Origin: Bacillota bacterium
Lineage (GTDB): Bacteria; Bacillota; Sulfobacillia; JAJZYS01; JAJYTV01
DNA length: 14,445 nucleotides
NCBI GenBank assembly: GCA_021792885.1
Contig: JAJYTV010000017.1
Location: 1 to 14,445, forward strand
Direction of reading: 5' to 3'
The notes under the pieces are model-generated. The model had not been told where the DNA came from and did not search any database. It saw only the letters and a program-made list of their open reading frames with translations. A program made the translations under genes and the position numbers. Shown piece by piece: positions 7,012 through 14,276 of this stretch; the first letter of the stretch is position 1, and each line of letters starts with the position of its first letter.

Positions 7012-7488
7012 ATGGAAAAAGGCAAGCCCGAGGGCTCGGTCGCCCCCGTGAGCAAGCGGGAGTACGAGACGCTCGCCGCGTTCCGCGGCGAGCTGCGCCG
7101 CTTTCTGCGCTTCAGCGAGGAGGCCGCGCGCGGCGCAGGACTGAGCCCCCAGCAGCACCAGCTGCTTTTGACGGTCCAGGGGATGCCGGGCCGCGAGTGG
7201 GCGACGATCAAGGAGATCGCGGATCACCTGCAACTGCGCCACCACACGGTCGTCGAGCTCGTCGACCGCATGGAAGGCAGCAGGCTCGTCGTGCGGCGAC
7301 AGTCCGCGGCGGACCACCGCATGGTGGAGGTCCTGCTGACCGAGGAGGGAGAGCGCATTCTGCGGACACTCACGATCGCGCACAAGGAAGAACTTGTGCG
7401 CCTTTCAGGAGTGTGGAGCAGCCTTTCCGGAATCCTCCGGGACGCCGCGCCTCCGGTGATCGGCGGCCAGCCGAACGGCGGAGTCTAG
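7012..7488 (+). CDS. MarR-family transcriptional regulator
   Basis: The 158-residue protein has the MarR layout: an N-terminal dimerisation helix (about 17-40), SPQQHQLLLTVQG (45-57), a winged helix-turn-helix with ATIKEIADHLQLRHHTVVEL (64-83) and recognition helix to about 90, and a wing with the family pattern SAADHRMVEVLLTEEG (98-113). A C-terminal helix follows. Members act as dimers, usually repressors of divergent or own genes, released by ligands or oxidation; no cysteine is present, so thiol sensing is unlikely. GGAGGT (6995-7000) lies 11 nt before the ATG, slightly long. TATGAT (7000-7005) would place the transcription start at the ATG itself, so a leaderless message is conceivable. 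Its stop shares CTAG with the convergent acetyltransferase gene. Confidence 0.9.
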   Translation: MEKGKPEGSVAPVSKREYETLAAFRGELRRFLRFSEEAARGAGLSPQQHQLLLTVQGMPGREWATIKEIADHLQLRHHTVVELVDRMEGSRLVVRRQSAADHRMVEVLLTEEGERILRTLTIAHKEELVRLSGVWSSLSGILRDAAPPVIGGQPNGGV

Positions 7489-7898
7489 AAGCGAAGCTCC
7501 ATGCCGGGAGCCTCCTCCGGGCGCGCGGCGAAACCGATCTTCTCGTAGAAGCCGCGCTTGCCGGGCGCGGAGGTGAGATGCAGCCAGCGGATGCCCTGCA
7601 GGCGGGCATGCTCGACGAGCCGGCCCACGATCTCCTTGCCGATGCCCTGACCCTGGCGGTCCGGGCGGACGATCACGTCGCACAGAAAGCACTGGTACGC
7701 GCCGTCCGAGAGCAGCCGGCCGGTGCCGATGAGTTCTGTGCCCTCATAGGCGCAGATGAAGAACCAGCTCGCCTGGATCGCGCCCTCGAGGGCCTCTTGC
7801 GACAAGCCGAGGGACTCGTTCCAGCCGGTGGTTAGGAAGAGCGGGTAGAAGTGCTCGATCGGCGGCAGCGCATGCACGAAGCGGATGGTGCTGTTCAT
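7485..7898 (-). CDS. GNAT-family N-acetyltransferase
   Basis: The 137-residue protein is a compact GNAT acetyltransferase. The acetyl-CoA site is seen in VIVRPDRQGQGIGKEIVGRL (75-94, with Q82-x-x-G-x-G/A-type loop RQGQGIG at 81-87). The preceding strand GTGRLLSDGAYQCFLCDV (58-75) and the C-terminal GKRGFYEKIGFAARPEEAPGMELRF (113-137) fit the fold. The end, with a GFYEKIGF segment and PGMELRF, resembles small-molecule or amine acetyltransferases, but the substrate is unknown. The ATG at 7898 is the natural start by fold length; no good ribosome site precedes it, and the methyltransferase gene ends 38 nt upstream, so translational coupling in a two-gene operon is likely. It converges on marR with a 4-base stop overlap. 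Confidence 0.88.
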   Translation of the reverse strand: MNSTIRFVHALPPIEHFYPLFLTTGWNESLGLSQEALEGAIQASWFFICAYEGTELIGTGRLLSDGAYQCFLCDVIVRPDRQGQGIGKEIVGRLVEHARLQGIRWLHLTSAPGKRGFYEKIGFAARPEEAPGMELRF

Positions 7899-7936
7899 GC
7901 GGGGAACGTTCGCGCCGCAGGCCGCGCTCCCTGCGC

Positions 7937-8701
7937 CTACCTGCGCGCGATGGCGATGACGCGCCGGCGCTCGAAGCGCAGGCGGCCGTTCACCTCGCGA
8001 AAGCCGTTCATCTCCGCTGCCTCGCGCGATGCGGCGGCGATGCGCCGGTAGATCTCGGCGCGCCCCTGCGGCGGGACCGCTGCGACGTCCAGGTACTCCT
8101 CGACGTCGCGCTCCTCCGTCTGCAGTTCGAGGTGGGCGATGTGCAGTCCGGCCGACTCGATCGCCCCGTGCCACTGGACCGGCGAGAGGGCGCGGACATG
8201 GCTCGGGTCGCGCAGCTGTTCGAACATCTCGATGAAGTTGCGGCCGTTCTCATACTCGGGCGTCGTCTGGTCGGTCAATCCGAAGCTCCCGCCGGAGCGC
8301 AGCAACCGCGCCGCCTCGGCGAGGAAGCGCGGCACGTCGGTGAAATGGTGGGGGGCGCGCCGGCAGGTCACGACGTCGAAGGAGTGATCCTCAAACGGCA
8401 GCGCCTCGGCGTCCGCCTCGACGAACGTCACGTTGTGCAGGTTGCGCTCCTGCGCGAGCGCCTGCGCCTGCGAAAGCATCTGCGGGGTCAGGTCGACCGC
8501 CACCACCTCGCGCACCAAGGGGGCGAGGGCCAGTGCGGTATGGCCCGCGCCCGTGGCGACATCGAGTGCCCGCATCTCGCCCCGCAGCGCGAGCAGCTCG
8601 ATGAGCCGCCCGAGATCGCGGCCGAACGCGTGGCTCGGACTCTGCGCGTACTTCTCCGCCTGCGCGCCGAACTGCTGCTGCACGAGGTCCCGCTGGTCCA
8701 C
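7937..8701 (-). CDS. UbiE-like class I SAM-dependent methyltransferase
   Basis: The protein (254 residues from the GTG at 8701) has a methyltransferase-11 type Rossmann domain: motif I ALDVATGAGHTALALAP (45-61), the acidic ribose-binding residue in VVAVDLTPQMLSQA (66-79), VTFVEADAEALPFEDHSFDVVTCRRAPHHF (91-120) and FLAEAARLLRSGGSFGLTD (126-144). The RRAPHHF stretch and the following helical insert are typical of YcgJ/UbiE-like enzymes acting on quinones or small metabolites; the substrate is not known. The GTG start is favoured because GGAGG lies exactly 8 nt upstream; ATGs at 8707 and 8719 lack proper sites. It probably forms an operon with the GNAT gene downstream. Confidence 0.88.
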   Translation of the reverse strand: MDQRDLVQQQFGAQAEKYAQSPSHAFGRDLGRLIELLALRGEMRALDVATGAGHTALALAPLVREVVAVDLTPQMLSQAQALAQERNLHNVTFVEADAEALPFEDHSFDVVTCRRAPHHFTDVPRFLAEAARLLRSGGSFGLTDQTTPEYENGRNFIEMFEQLRDPSHVRALSPVQWHGAIESAGLHIAHLELQTEERDVEEYLDVAAVPPQGRAEIYRRIAAASREAAEMNGFREVNGRLRFERRRVIAIARR

Positions 8702-8810
8702 CGCCATCGCCTCCGACATCCTTGTCCGAAGCGTAGGCTTTCCCGGGCGCGCGAAACAGCGGCGCCGCCGAATGGCTGCTAGAGGGATTCGTAATGGCCG
8801 GGCGGACGGA

Positions 8811-8829
8811 GGTGCGCCGCTAGCGCACC
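8811..8829 (-). terminator. Hairpin at the end of the P1 peptidase gene
   Basis: GGTGCGC (8811-8817), loop CGCTA, GCGCACC (8823-8829). The loop holds the stop codon of the peptidase gene. There is no T-tract after it, so this may end transcription or protect the 3' end. Confidence 0.35.
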
Positions 8830-9773
8830 GCCCGCACGATGGCCTGCGCCACTGCGGCCGCAGCGAGCGCACCGACCCTCGTCGCGTCGGCGGGGTGGTC
8901 GCCGCACGATGCGCAGAAGACGGTGTCTCCGTCGAAGAGCGTATGGGCGGGATCGATGGCGCGCGCAAGGCCGTCGTGCGCCATGCGGGCGACGCGCACG
9001 AGCTCCGCCTTCGAGAGCCGCGCGTTCGTGGCGACGAGGACGAGCGTCGTCGCTTCGCCCGGGCGGCCGGGCACTGCGCCGCCTGCAGCGAGCAGGGGCG
9101 CCGTGCGCGTTGGGGCGCCCGACCCCACGCGCGGCCCGGCGGCGACGCTGCCGTCGTGCGAGAGGATGCTGCCGAGGGCGTTGACGACGGCGAGGGCGCC
9201 GATTGCAAGGCCGTCGGGAGCCGTGAGCGTGAGGGCGCCTTGCCCGCCTGCCATCGCGCGCTCCGGCCCGAGCGCCTTGCCGACGGTCGCGCCGCAGCCA
9301 GCGCCCTGCCGCCCTTCGGGCACGGCCTGCCCGCCTTCGAGGGCGCGCCGTGCGGCCTGCGCGCCGTCCTCCGGGGTGGGGGCAAGCGCATCGCCGACCC
9401 CGAGGTCGAAGATCGCGGCCGACGGCACGATCGGCACGCGAGCCGCGCCGACCGCGACGCCGCGGCCTGCCTCCGCGAGCACCTGCATGACGCCGTCAGC
9501 GGCGCGCAGCCCGAAGGCGCTGCCTCCCGTGAGCAGCACGGCGTCGGGGCCTTGCACGAGGTTTTCGGGCCGCAAGAGGTCTGTCTCGCGGGTCGCGGGT
9601 GCGCCACCGGCGACATCGACGGCGCCGCGCGAGCCGGGAGGCAAGAGCACCAGCGTCAGCCCGGTGCGCGCGCCCTCATGCGTCACGCAGCCGACGCAGA
9701 CGCCCGGAACGAGAAGGGCCCCCGCTGCAACCGTGCAGCCGAGGCCCTGCGCATACCCGAGCTGTTCAGGCAC
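8820..9773 (-). CDS. P1/S58-family peptidase (DmpA-type L-aminopeptidase/D-esterase)
   Basis: The 317-residue protein belongs to the DmpA/P1 family of self-cleaving N-terminal-nucleophile hydrolases. Visible signatures are VPGVCVGCVTHEGARTGLTLVLLP (22-45), VDVAGGAPATRETDLLRPENLV (52-73), VLLTGGSAFGLRAADGVM (79-96), GAGCGATVGK (157-166) and IGALAVVNALGSI (191-203). The expected processing site precedes the VATNARLSKAEL segment; the likely nucleophile is Thr242 or Thr243 in GEATTLVLVATNA. The residue before the first Thr is Ala, where many relatives have Asn or Gly. Members cleave N-terminal residues from peptides or amides. The GTG start at 9773 overlaps the iron-exporter stop by 8 nt, implying coupled translation; a slightly later start is possible because family members usually begin nearer the VPGV motif. 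Confidence 0.9.
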   Translation of the reverse strand: MPEQLGYAQGLGCTVAAGALLVPGVCVGCVTHEGARTGLTLVLLPPGSRGAVDVAGGAPATRETDLLRPENLVQGPDAVLLTGGSAFGLRAADGVMQVLAEAGRGVAVGAARVPIVPSAAIFDLGVGDALAPTPEDGAQAARRALEGGQAVPEGRQGAGCGATVGKALGPERAMAGGQGALTLTAPDGLAIGALAVVNALGSILSHDGSVAAGPRVGSGAPTRTAPLLAAGGAVPGRPGEATTLVLVATNARLSKAELVRVARMAHDGLARAIDPAHTLFDGDTVFCASCGDHPADATRVGALAAAAVAQAIVRAVR

Positions 9774-10905
9774 CGGCGAGCAGCCGGCCGAGGCCGAAGG
9801 TGATCAGGCCCTCGATGGCGCCGACGACGGTCATCTCGAGCCCGCTCGCGATCCAGTTGCGCGCGGTCACGAGCGTCTTCAACGCGCCGACGACGAAGTG
9901 GGCGATCAGGGAGATGATCGCGGCGACAAGCACTGCGGCGAGGCCGTGCATGAAGAAGAACGGGATGACCGGGATGATCGCCCCGACGGCGGTGGCGGCA
10001 GACGAACTGACCGCCGAGACGAGGGGGTTCGGCGCACTGTCGGCCGTGAGGCCGAGCTCCTCCTGCACCATCGTCTGGAGCATCACATCCGGCTTCTCCG
10101 CAAGCCGCGCGACGAGGTCGTGCGACTCCTGCTCGGAAAGGCCCTTGAGCTGGTAGAAGAGCGCCAACTCTTCGCGCTCCTCGTCTGGGGACTCCTCGAG
10201 CTCGCGCTTCTCGCGTGCGATCTCCGCCTGGTGCACCTCGCCCTCGGACTTCGCGGCGAGGTACGCGCCGCTGCCCATCGAGAGGGCGGACGCGATCATG
10301 CCTGCGAGGCCGGAGATGGCGACGAGGTGGCCCGAGCCGTTCGTGTAGCCGGCGACGCCCGAGACGATGCCGAAGATCGCGCCGAGACCGTCGTTCGCCC
10401 CGTAGATCGCGTCGCCGATCCATCCGCTGGAACTGGTCACGTGCCAGCGCTCGCGGCCGAGCAGGCGGTTCAGTGCGGAACCCGGATCGCGGGCGCTGAC
10501 GAGCGACGAGAGGCTCTCCGCATGTCCCGCCTCCTCCTGCGCCATCATCGCGACGGACTGGCGCACGTCCCCCTGCGGCAGCCACGAAAGGAGGTCGCGG
10601 TACTTGCCGACGTCCTGCTGCTCGTCCGCCTCCAGCTTCTTCAGCCACGCGTCGCGGCTCATCGAGCGCGAGGCGGAGTGCAGCTTGCTGTGCACCTGCG
10701 AGCGGTCCGGGATCTCGGCGCCGAGCGCCTGCAGATGCTCTTCCCATTTGGCGGCGTGGCGCTCCTCCGCCTCGGCGAGCCGGATCAGGATGCTCTTGCG
10801 GTGGTCGTTCGGTTCCGACGCGGCGAGTTCGCGGTAGGTGAACGCTCCTTCCACCTCGTCGCGCCAGTTGCGGAGCATCGCGTCGATCACGCGTTGTTCG
10901 GCCAA
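9766..10905 (-). CDS. mbfA: MbfA-like iron/manganese exporter: ferritin-like domain fused to VIT1/CCC1 membrane domain
   Basis: Residues about 1-140 form a ferritin/rubrerythrin-like helical bundle with metal ligands E17/E19, E47-x-x-H50, E92/D94/E95 and E125-x-x-H128. Residues about 160-379 form a VIT1/CCC1 transporter: GWIGDAIYGANDGLGAIFGIVSG (161-183), ALSMGSGAYLAAKSEGEV (207-224), an acidic cytoplasmic helical insert (EESPDEEREELALFYQLKG, 237-255), and three C-terminal helices (about 295-379). This fusion is the membrane-bound ferritin architecture, for which MbfA of rhizobia is the known iron exporter. Here iron or manganese export is inferred. The TTG start at 10905 is supported by GGAGGTG 7 nt upstream and the family N-terminus. 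A hairpin lies just upstream of the ribosome site. The P1 peptidase gene follows with overlap. Confidence 0.88.
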   Translation of the reverse strand: MAEQRVIDAMLRNWRDEVEGAFTYRELAASEPNDHRKSILIRLAEAEERHAAKWEEHLQALGAEIPDRSQVHSKLHSASRSMSRDAWLKKLEADEQQDVGKYRDLLSWLPQGDVRQSVAMMAQEEAGHAESLSSLVSARDPGSALNRLLGRERWHVTSSSGWIGDAIYGANDGLGAIFGIVSGVAGYTNGSGHLVAISGLAGMIASALSMGSGAYLAAKSEGEVHQAEIAREKRELEESPDEEREELALFYQLKGLSEQESHDLVARLAEKPDVMLQTMVQEELGLTADSAPNPLVSAVSSSAATAVGAIIPVIPFFFMHGLAAVLVAAIISLIAHFVVGALKTLVTARNWIASGLEMTVVGAIEGLITFGLGRLLAGA

Positions 10906-10927
10906 AGGGACACCTCCAAGGCATTGA

Positions 10928-10957
10928 GGAAACTCCTGCAGATGCCTGCCAGTTTCC
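10928..10957 (-). promoter_or_regulatory. Leader hairpin before the mbfA-like gene
   Basis: GGAAACT (10928-10934) and AGTTTCC (10951-10957) are exact reverse complements; inside them a further GCAG/CTGC pairing gives a two-part stem with a 4-nt loop. On the minus strand it ends about 10 nt before the GGAGG of the exporter gene, so it could modulate translation or mRNA life. No known riboswitch or Fur box was recognised. Confidence 0.35.
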
Positions 10958-11430
10958 GCACAGGCGAAGCCGCCTCCTGCCAGGAAGACCGCGCTGGAGC
11001 CTCGCTAGCGTAAAGATTGGGTGAAGTCTTCGCGCTCCGTCCCAGGAACCGCCTGCGGCGAGGCGCGCCCGGCGGTGCGCTGGCGTAGGATCCATGGAGG
11101 CCGCTCTACCTCAAGACTTCCCTGGACGACTGTACGAATCCGCGCGCGAGGAGCGGCGCGCGCCCGGTTTCACGGGGCAAAGTGAACACGGCGGATTGGC
11201 AACGTTCCCGGCGATGCATAGGAAGTGCCGTCGGCTCCATCCAAGTGCTGCACGAAGCGTGGTCCATTTGCCAGTCTCGCGTGCCTTTGGGCGCGGCTGG
11301 CGCGCCCGATGGACAGAACGTGCCCTGTTTGGCCATCGCAGGTCCTGGCCATTGCCAGCCGTGGCAGGAGCGCGCTGTATGCACCCCTCGGCCCGGTCAT
11401 ATACTGTGGGCGATCTCGGTGGCGGGGAGC
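10958..11430. other. Gene-free stretch between mbfA-like gene and ytxC
   Basis: No convincing gene was found. Open frames here, including the long N-terminal extension open upstream of ytxC and minus-strand frames at 11106-11384, show no recognisable protein features and no good ribosome sites. The stretch from about 11180 to 11400 looks lower in GC than the flanks. It contains a bulged hairpin (CCTG..CCA at 11344-11351 with TGGCAGG at 11362-11368) and a -10-like TATACT at 11400-11405, which may serve ytxC; a matching -35 is not evident. No tRNA or known riboswitch motif was seen. Confidence 0.5.
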
Positions 11431-12291
11431 GTGGAGTCGTTGGGCGGTCTCTCGATCCAAGCACAGCGACGCGTCGAGGAACTGCGGGAAGTGCTGCGCC
11501 AGGGCCTGCTTCGGCTCGCGCCGCAGGCAGACGTCGCGCTGCGCGAGGAGCCTGCTGGCGCAGCAACCCGCGTCGCGCTCGAACTGCGCAACGTGGACGC
11601 CGCGCAGGAGTCGTCCGTGCGGGAAGAGGTCGCCACCGCGCTCGCAGAGCACATCGTCGCCAACATCGGACCGGACATGATGGTGCGGATCCTGCGCCGA
11701 AACTACGGCTACTTCGACCAGGAGGAGCGGGCGCAGATCCTCGATTATGCGCGCACGGAGCCGCCGCGCCCGGGGATCGTGCGCGCGGTGTCGCGCCGCC
11801 TCGCCGAGTACCTCGAGCAGCACTCCGCCCTGAACCTCGACGGGTTCGTCACGTTCCGACTGAAGGATTATATCGCGGACCTCGAGCGGTCCCTCGACGC
11901 GGCGGTCGACGAGTTCATGCTCGACCGGGAGTACCGCGAGTTCGTGCGCCTCCTGCGCTACTTCGTCGACGTGCAGGCGCCGAAGCTCGGCACGGTGCAC
12001 GTCCTGCTGCAGGCGAGCGGCCGCTTCGAACTGCTCGACGAGCAACTGCAGCCCTTGACCGGGGAGTTCGCCGCGGACTTCCGCTTCGAGACCGAGGATG
12101 CCGAGATCAACCTCGACGACCTCCTTGTCTCCTCGCTGATCACCGCGGCACCGGCCCAGGTCGTGATCCACGGCGCGCAGGAGGCCCTCGACCAGCCTTC
12201 GGTGCGCACCGTGCGCCAGGTGTTCGGCGAGCGCCTGCGCACCTGCACAGGCTGCGCGGCGTGCGACGGGTCTCAGCGCACGAACGTCTAG
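11431..12291 (+). CDS. ytxC: YtxC-family putative sporulation protein
   Basis: The protein (about 286 residues) matches YtxC, a conserved protein of endospore formers with poorly known function. The diagnostic stretch is LNLDGFVTFRLKDYIADLERSLDAAVDEFMLDREYREFVRLLRYFVDVQAP, at about residues 133-183. It is preceded by a helical region with LRRNYGYFDQEERAQIL, and followed by VHVLLQASGRFELLDEQLQPL, LDDLLVSSLITAAPAQVVIHG and a C-terminal cysteine cluster CTGCAAC. No signal peptide or membrane helix is seen. The start is uncertain: GTG 11431, GTG 11419 and TTG 11440 are all possible. GGGGAG at 11424-11429 best fits TTG 11440, while 11431 gives the usual family length. In Bacillus, ytxC lies near thrS; that gene is not here. 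The stop overlaps the convergent GH18 gene by 4 bases. Confidence 0.88.
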   Translation: MESLGGLSIQAQRRVEELREVLRQGLLRLAPQADVALREEPAGAATRVALELRNVDAAQESSVREEVATALAEHIVANIGPDMMVRILRRNYGYFDQEERAQILDYARTEPPRPGIVRAVSRRLAEYLEQHSALNLDGFVTFRLKDYIADLERSLDAAVDEFMLDREYREFVRLLRYFVDVQAPKLGTVHVLLQASGRFELLDEQLQPLTGEFAADFRFETEDAEINLDDLLVSSLITAAPAQVVIHGAQEALDQPSVRTVRQVFGERLRTCTGCAACDGSQRTNV

Positions 12292-13601
12292 GGCGTGCCG
12301 AAGATCGCGTTCAGCTGCGTCCAGAATCCGCTGTCCTCCGCGCCGAGGTACCAGAGGGCTACGCCGCCCAGGCCGTCCTGCTTCGCGAGCGCGAAGCGCA
12401 CGCCATCGGCGCGGGAGTCCTCGAGCCAGATGTCGTGGCCAGGCGAGACGATCTGCGCCTCCTGCGCGACGGGATCCCAGCCGAGGGGTCCCGGCGGGCT
12501 TGCGAGGATGTCCTTCGCCGTGACGGTGGGCGTGCCGGGCTGGGCGAAGTCGTAGCCGTAGCCGGCGACGCCGAGCAGGATCTTGCGGGCGGGCATCTCC
12601 CGCAGCGCGTAGTTTACGACGTTCGTGACGAAGCCGATGCCGGCAACGGGCCCGGGCGCCGTCCCGGGGCCATGCTCGTCGTAGGTCATCAGCACGACGT
12701 AGTCGGCGCTCTGGCCGAGCGCCGCGTAGTCATATGCGTCGGACGGGTCGCCCACGGGGATGTCCGTCGAGGCGCGCGGTCCAACGGCGACCGTCGTCAG
12801 GAGGCCCAGCGGCCGCAGCCGCGCCGCCACGTCTGCGACGAAGGCATCGAGTCCCTGGGCGTCGCTGCCGTCGATCGACTCGAAGTCGATGTTGACCCCG
12901 TCGAGATGATCCGCCATTACGGCCTGCACGAGGTTCCGCACCGCCAGCGATCGCAGGCTCGGGTTCACGAGGATCGCGCCCTGGCCGTCGTTCGTGACGA
13001 GGGCGAGGACCTTCTTGCCCGCTGCGTGCGCCTGCGCCGTGACGGCCGCGATGTCGCCGAGGCCGCGAAGGTGCAGCGAGCCGTCGCTGTGGAGTGAGAA
13101 CCAGAGCGGCGCGATGGCGCTCAGCTGGCTTGCGTGGGCCGCGAAGTCCTGGGCGGAGCCGCTGCCTTGCCACTCGACGTAGTAGCCGAGGACGAAGGTC
13201 CCTGGGCTCTGCGCGGCGGTAGCGGCGGCGGGAGCGCCGGCGTCACTTTGACTGGACGGCGGGGTGGCCGGCGTGATGGTGGTGGCGGCCGGGTGGTCGC
13301 TTTGTCCCTGCGGCGAGGGCGCGGCCTTGGGCGTCGCCGCTGTTGCCGCCCGCGGCAAAGTCGCTGCAGCGGGCCTCGCGGTCGCGGAGGGAGTGTTCGC
13401 CCGGGCAGGGGAGATGGTTGAGGGAGCAGACGCGTGCGCCGCGTTGCTGCTGTGCGGCGGTCTGGACGCGGAAGCGGACGTGGAGGCGGTCTTTGCGCGC
13501 ACCGTGACGCCTTCTGGCCCTGCCGCGAGCGGCAGGGCGGCGAGCGCCAGGAGAGCCAGTGCGAGGACGCTGCGCTGCGGGGACAGGACGGGCACCTCCA
13601 C
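12288..13601 (-). CDS. Secreted glycoside hydrolase family 18 enzyme, SleL/YaaH-type catalytic domain
   Basis: The protein (437 residues from GTG 13601) has an N-terminal signal peptide (QRSVLALALLALAALPLAAG, about 9-28). Then comes a low-complexity Ala/Pro/Ser/Thr linker (about 32-132) and a GH18 barrel (134-437). The catalytic motif is DGVNIDFE (234-241) with Glu241 as acid. MTYDEHGPGTAPGPVAG (305-321) and KILLGVAGYGYDF (340-352) are features of SleL/YaaH/YdhD spore-lytic N-acetylglucosaminidases. WYLGAEDSGFW near the end completes the fold. Related enzymes break cortex peptidoglycan during germination and normally carry LysM repeats; none is seen here. The start is uncertain: AAGG lies 6 nt before GTG 13601, TTG 13607 is alternative, and the strong GGAGG at 13595-13599 points at CTG 13586. 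It is convergent with ytxC. Confidence 0.9.
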   Translation of the reverse strand: MEVPVLSPQRSVLALALLALAALPLAAGPEGVTVRAKTASTSASASRPPHSSNAAHASAPSTISPARANTPSATARPAAATLPRAATAATPKAAPSPQGQSDHPAATTITPATPPSSQSDAGAPAAATAAQSPGTFVLGYYVEWQGSGSAQDFAAHASQLSAIAPLWFSLHSDGSLHLRGLGDIAAVTAQAHAAGKKVLALVTNDGQGAILVNPSLRSLAVRNLVQAVMADHLDGVNIDFESIDGSDAQGLDAFVADVAARLRPLGLLTTVAVGPRASTDIPVGDPSDAYDYAALGQSADYVVLMTYDEHGPGTAPGPVAGIGFVTNVVNYALREMPARKILLGVAGYGYDFAQPGTPTVTAKDILASPPGPLGWDPVAQEAQIVSPGHDIWLEDSRADGVRFALAKQDGLGGVALWYLGAEDSGFWTQLNAIFGTP

Positions 13602-13604
13602 AGG

Positions 13605-13628
13605 CAACCTTGGATGCGATCCAAGTTG
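13605..13628. repeat. Inverted repeat at the GH18 gene start
   Basis: CTTGGAT-GCG-ATCCAAG (13609-13625) is a perfect 7-bp inverted repeat, extended by CAA/TTG outside one bulged base to 10 pairs. It covers the region just before the GH18 start codon, so it may be an operator or a hairpin hiding the ribosome site. Confidence 0.45.
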
Positions 13629-13791
13629 ACAGAACACAATCCCACACGCAAACACCGGGAGCGGGCCCGCGCCGGGGAGAGGCAGGGCCCTGCGCCGCGG
13701 GCACCCTCGCGTGGGCCCGCTCGCCAGATCCGGGACACATTCCGCGCGTTCCCTCCGTCCGCCCCCCTGGAGGACGCACGCCACCCGGCGG

Positions 13792-13820
13792 CTATGCGCG
13801 GACAGCCGTCGCCCGCATAG
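13792..13820. repeat. Inverted repeat upstream of the orphan gene
   Basis: CTATGCG (13792-13798) and CGCATAG (13814-13820) are exact reverse complements with a 15-nt gap. They lie 37 nt before the start of the following gene and could be a regulator site for it or for the divergent GH18 gene. The rest of the 255-base region between these genes shows no gene and no clear promoter. Confidence 0.3.
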
Positions 13821-13856
13821 GCTGAAGGTAACGTAACGATTGGGGAGGGGATCATT

Positions 13857-14276
13857 GTGCAGCCAATGCCTTCGAAGTGGCTTTCTCCGGATACTCTGCC
13901 AGCGGATGCGCAGGCTCAGGTCGACTCGTACGAACGTCGGGTGCTCACCACCGGCCCGCTGGCGGTCGATCCAATCAAGCAGGCCTTCGTTGGCGTGCTG
14001 ATGGAGAACGACAACTACCGGCCTGTGACGTTTGTCGTGCGTCTGTTCAGCAAGGACGACTGCCCCAAGCGCCTGACGGCAGAGCTTGCGATCACCATTC
14101 CACCCCAATGCGCCATTGGCATCGCCTTCGACGTGCCTGGGTTCTTCTACGAAGCGCAGGTCGCGCAGCCGCCGATTTGGGGACTTCTGACGTCGGTCTA
14201 CGCGTTGACCCAGGACTTTCGGCCCATCGCAGCCAATACGCTGCATCCGATGGATCTCATCATGATCCACGGCTGA
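13857..14276 (+). CDS. Hypothetical protein (139 aa), unknown family
   Basis: I do not recognise this protein. The GTG start is supported by GGGGAGGGG (13842-13850), 6 nt upstream; an ATG three codons later is the alternative. There is no signal peptide or membrane helix. The sequence looks beta-rich: FVGVLMENDNYRPVTFVVRLFS (44-65), RLTAELAITIPPQCAIGIAFDVPGFFYEAQVAQPP (72-106) and LLTSVYALTQDFRPIAANTLHPMDLIMI (109-137). The alternation of strands around a central TIPP turn suggests a small beta-sandwich with a structural or coat role, but this is only pattern reading. Its GC content is visibly lower than that of its neighbours (codons such as tct, gat, cct and aag are frequent), hinting at transfer or different selection. 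It stands alone, divergent from the GH18 gene. Confidence 0.75.
   Translation: MQPMPSKWLSPDTLPADAQAQVDSYERRVLTTGPLAVDPIKQAFVGVLMENDNYRPVTFVVRLFSKDDCPKRLTAELAITIPPQCAIGIAFDVPGFFYEAQVAQPPIWGLLTSVYALTQDFRPIAANTLHPMDLIMIHG

Noticed and set aside
8839..11013. Plus-strand open frame of 724 codons opposite the peptidase and exporter genes
   Set aside because: Shadow of two clear minus-strand genes, with no domain features.
11182..11430. N-terminal extension of ytxC to an ATG at 11182
   Set aside because: The extra 83 residues have no resemblance to YtxC, contain irregular Cys/Trp/His-rich sequence, and no ribosome site precedes the ATG.
13815..13842. Possible sigma-G/F promoter (GCATA -35) before the orphan gene
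   Set aside because: No CATnnTA-like -10 element lies at the required distance.
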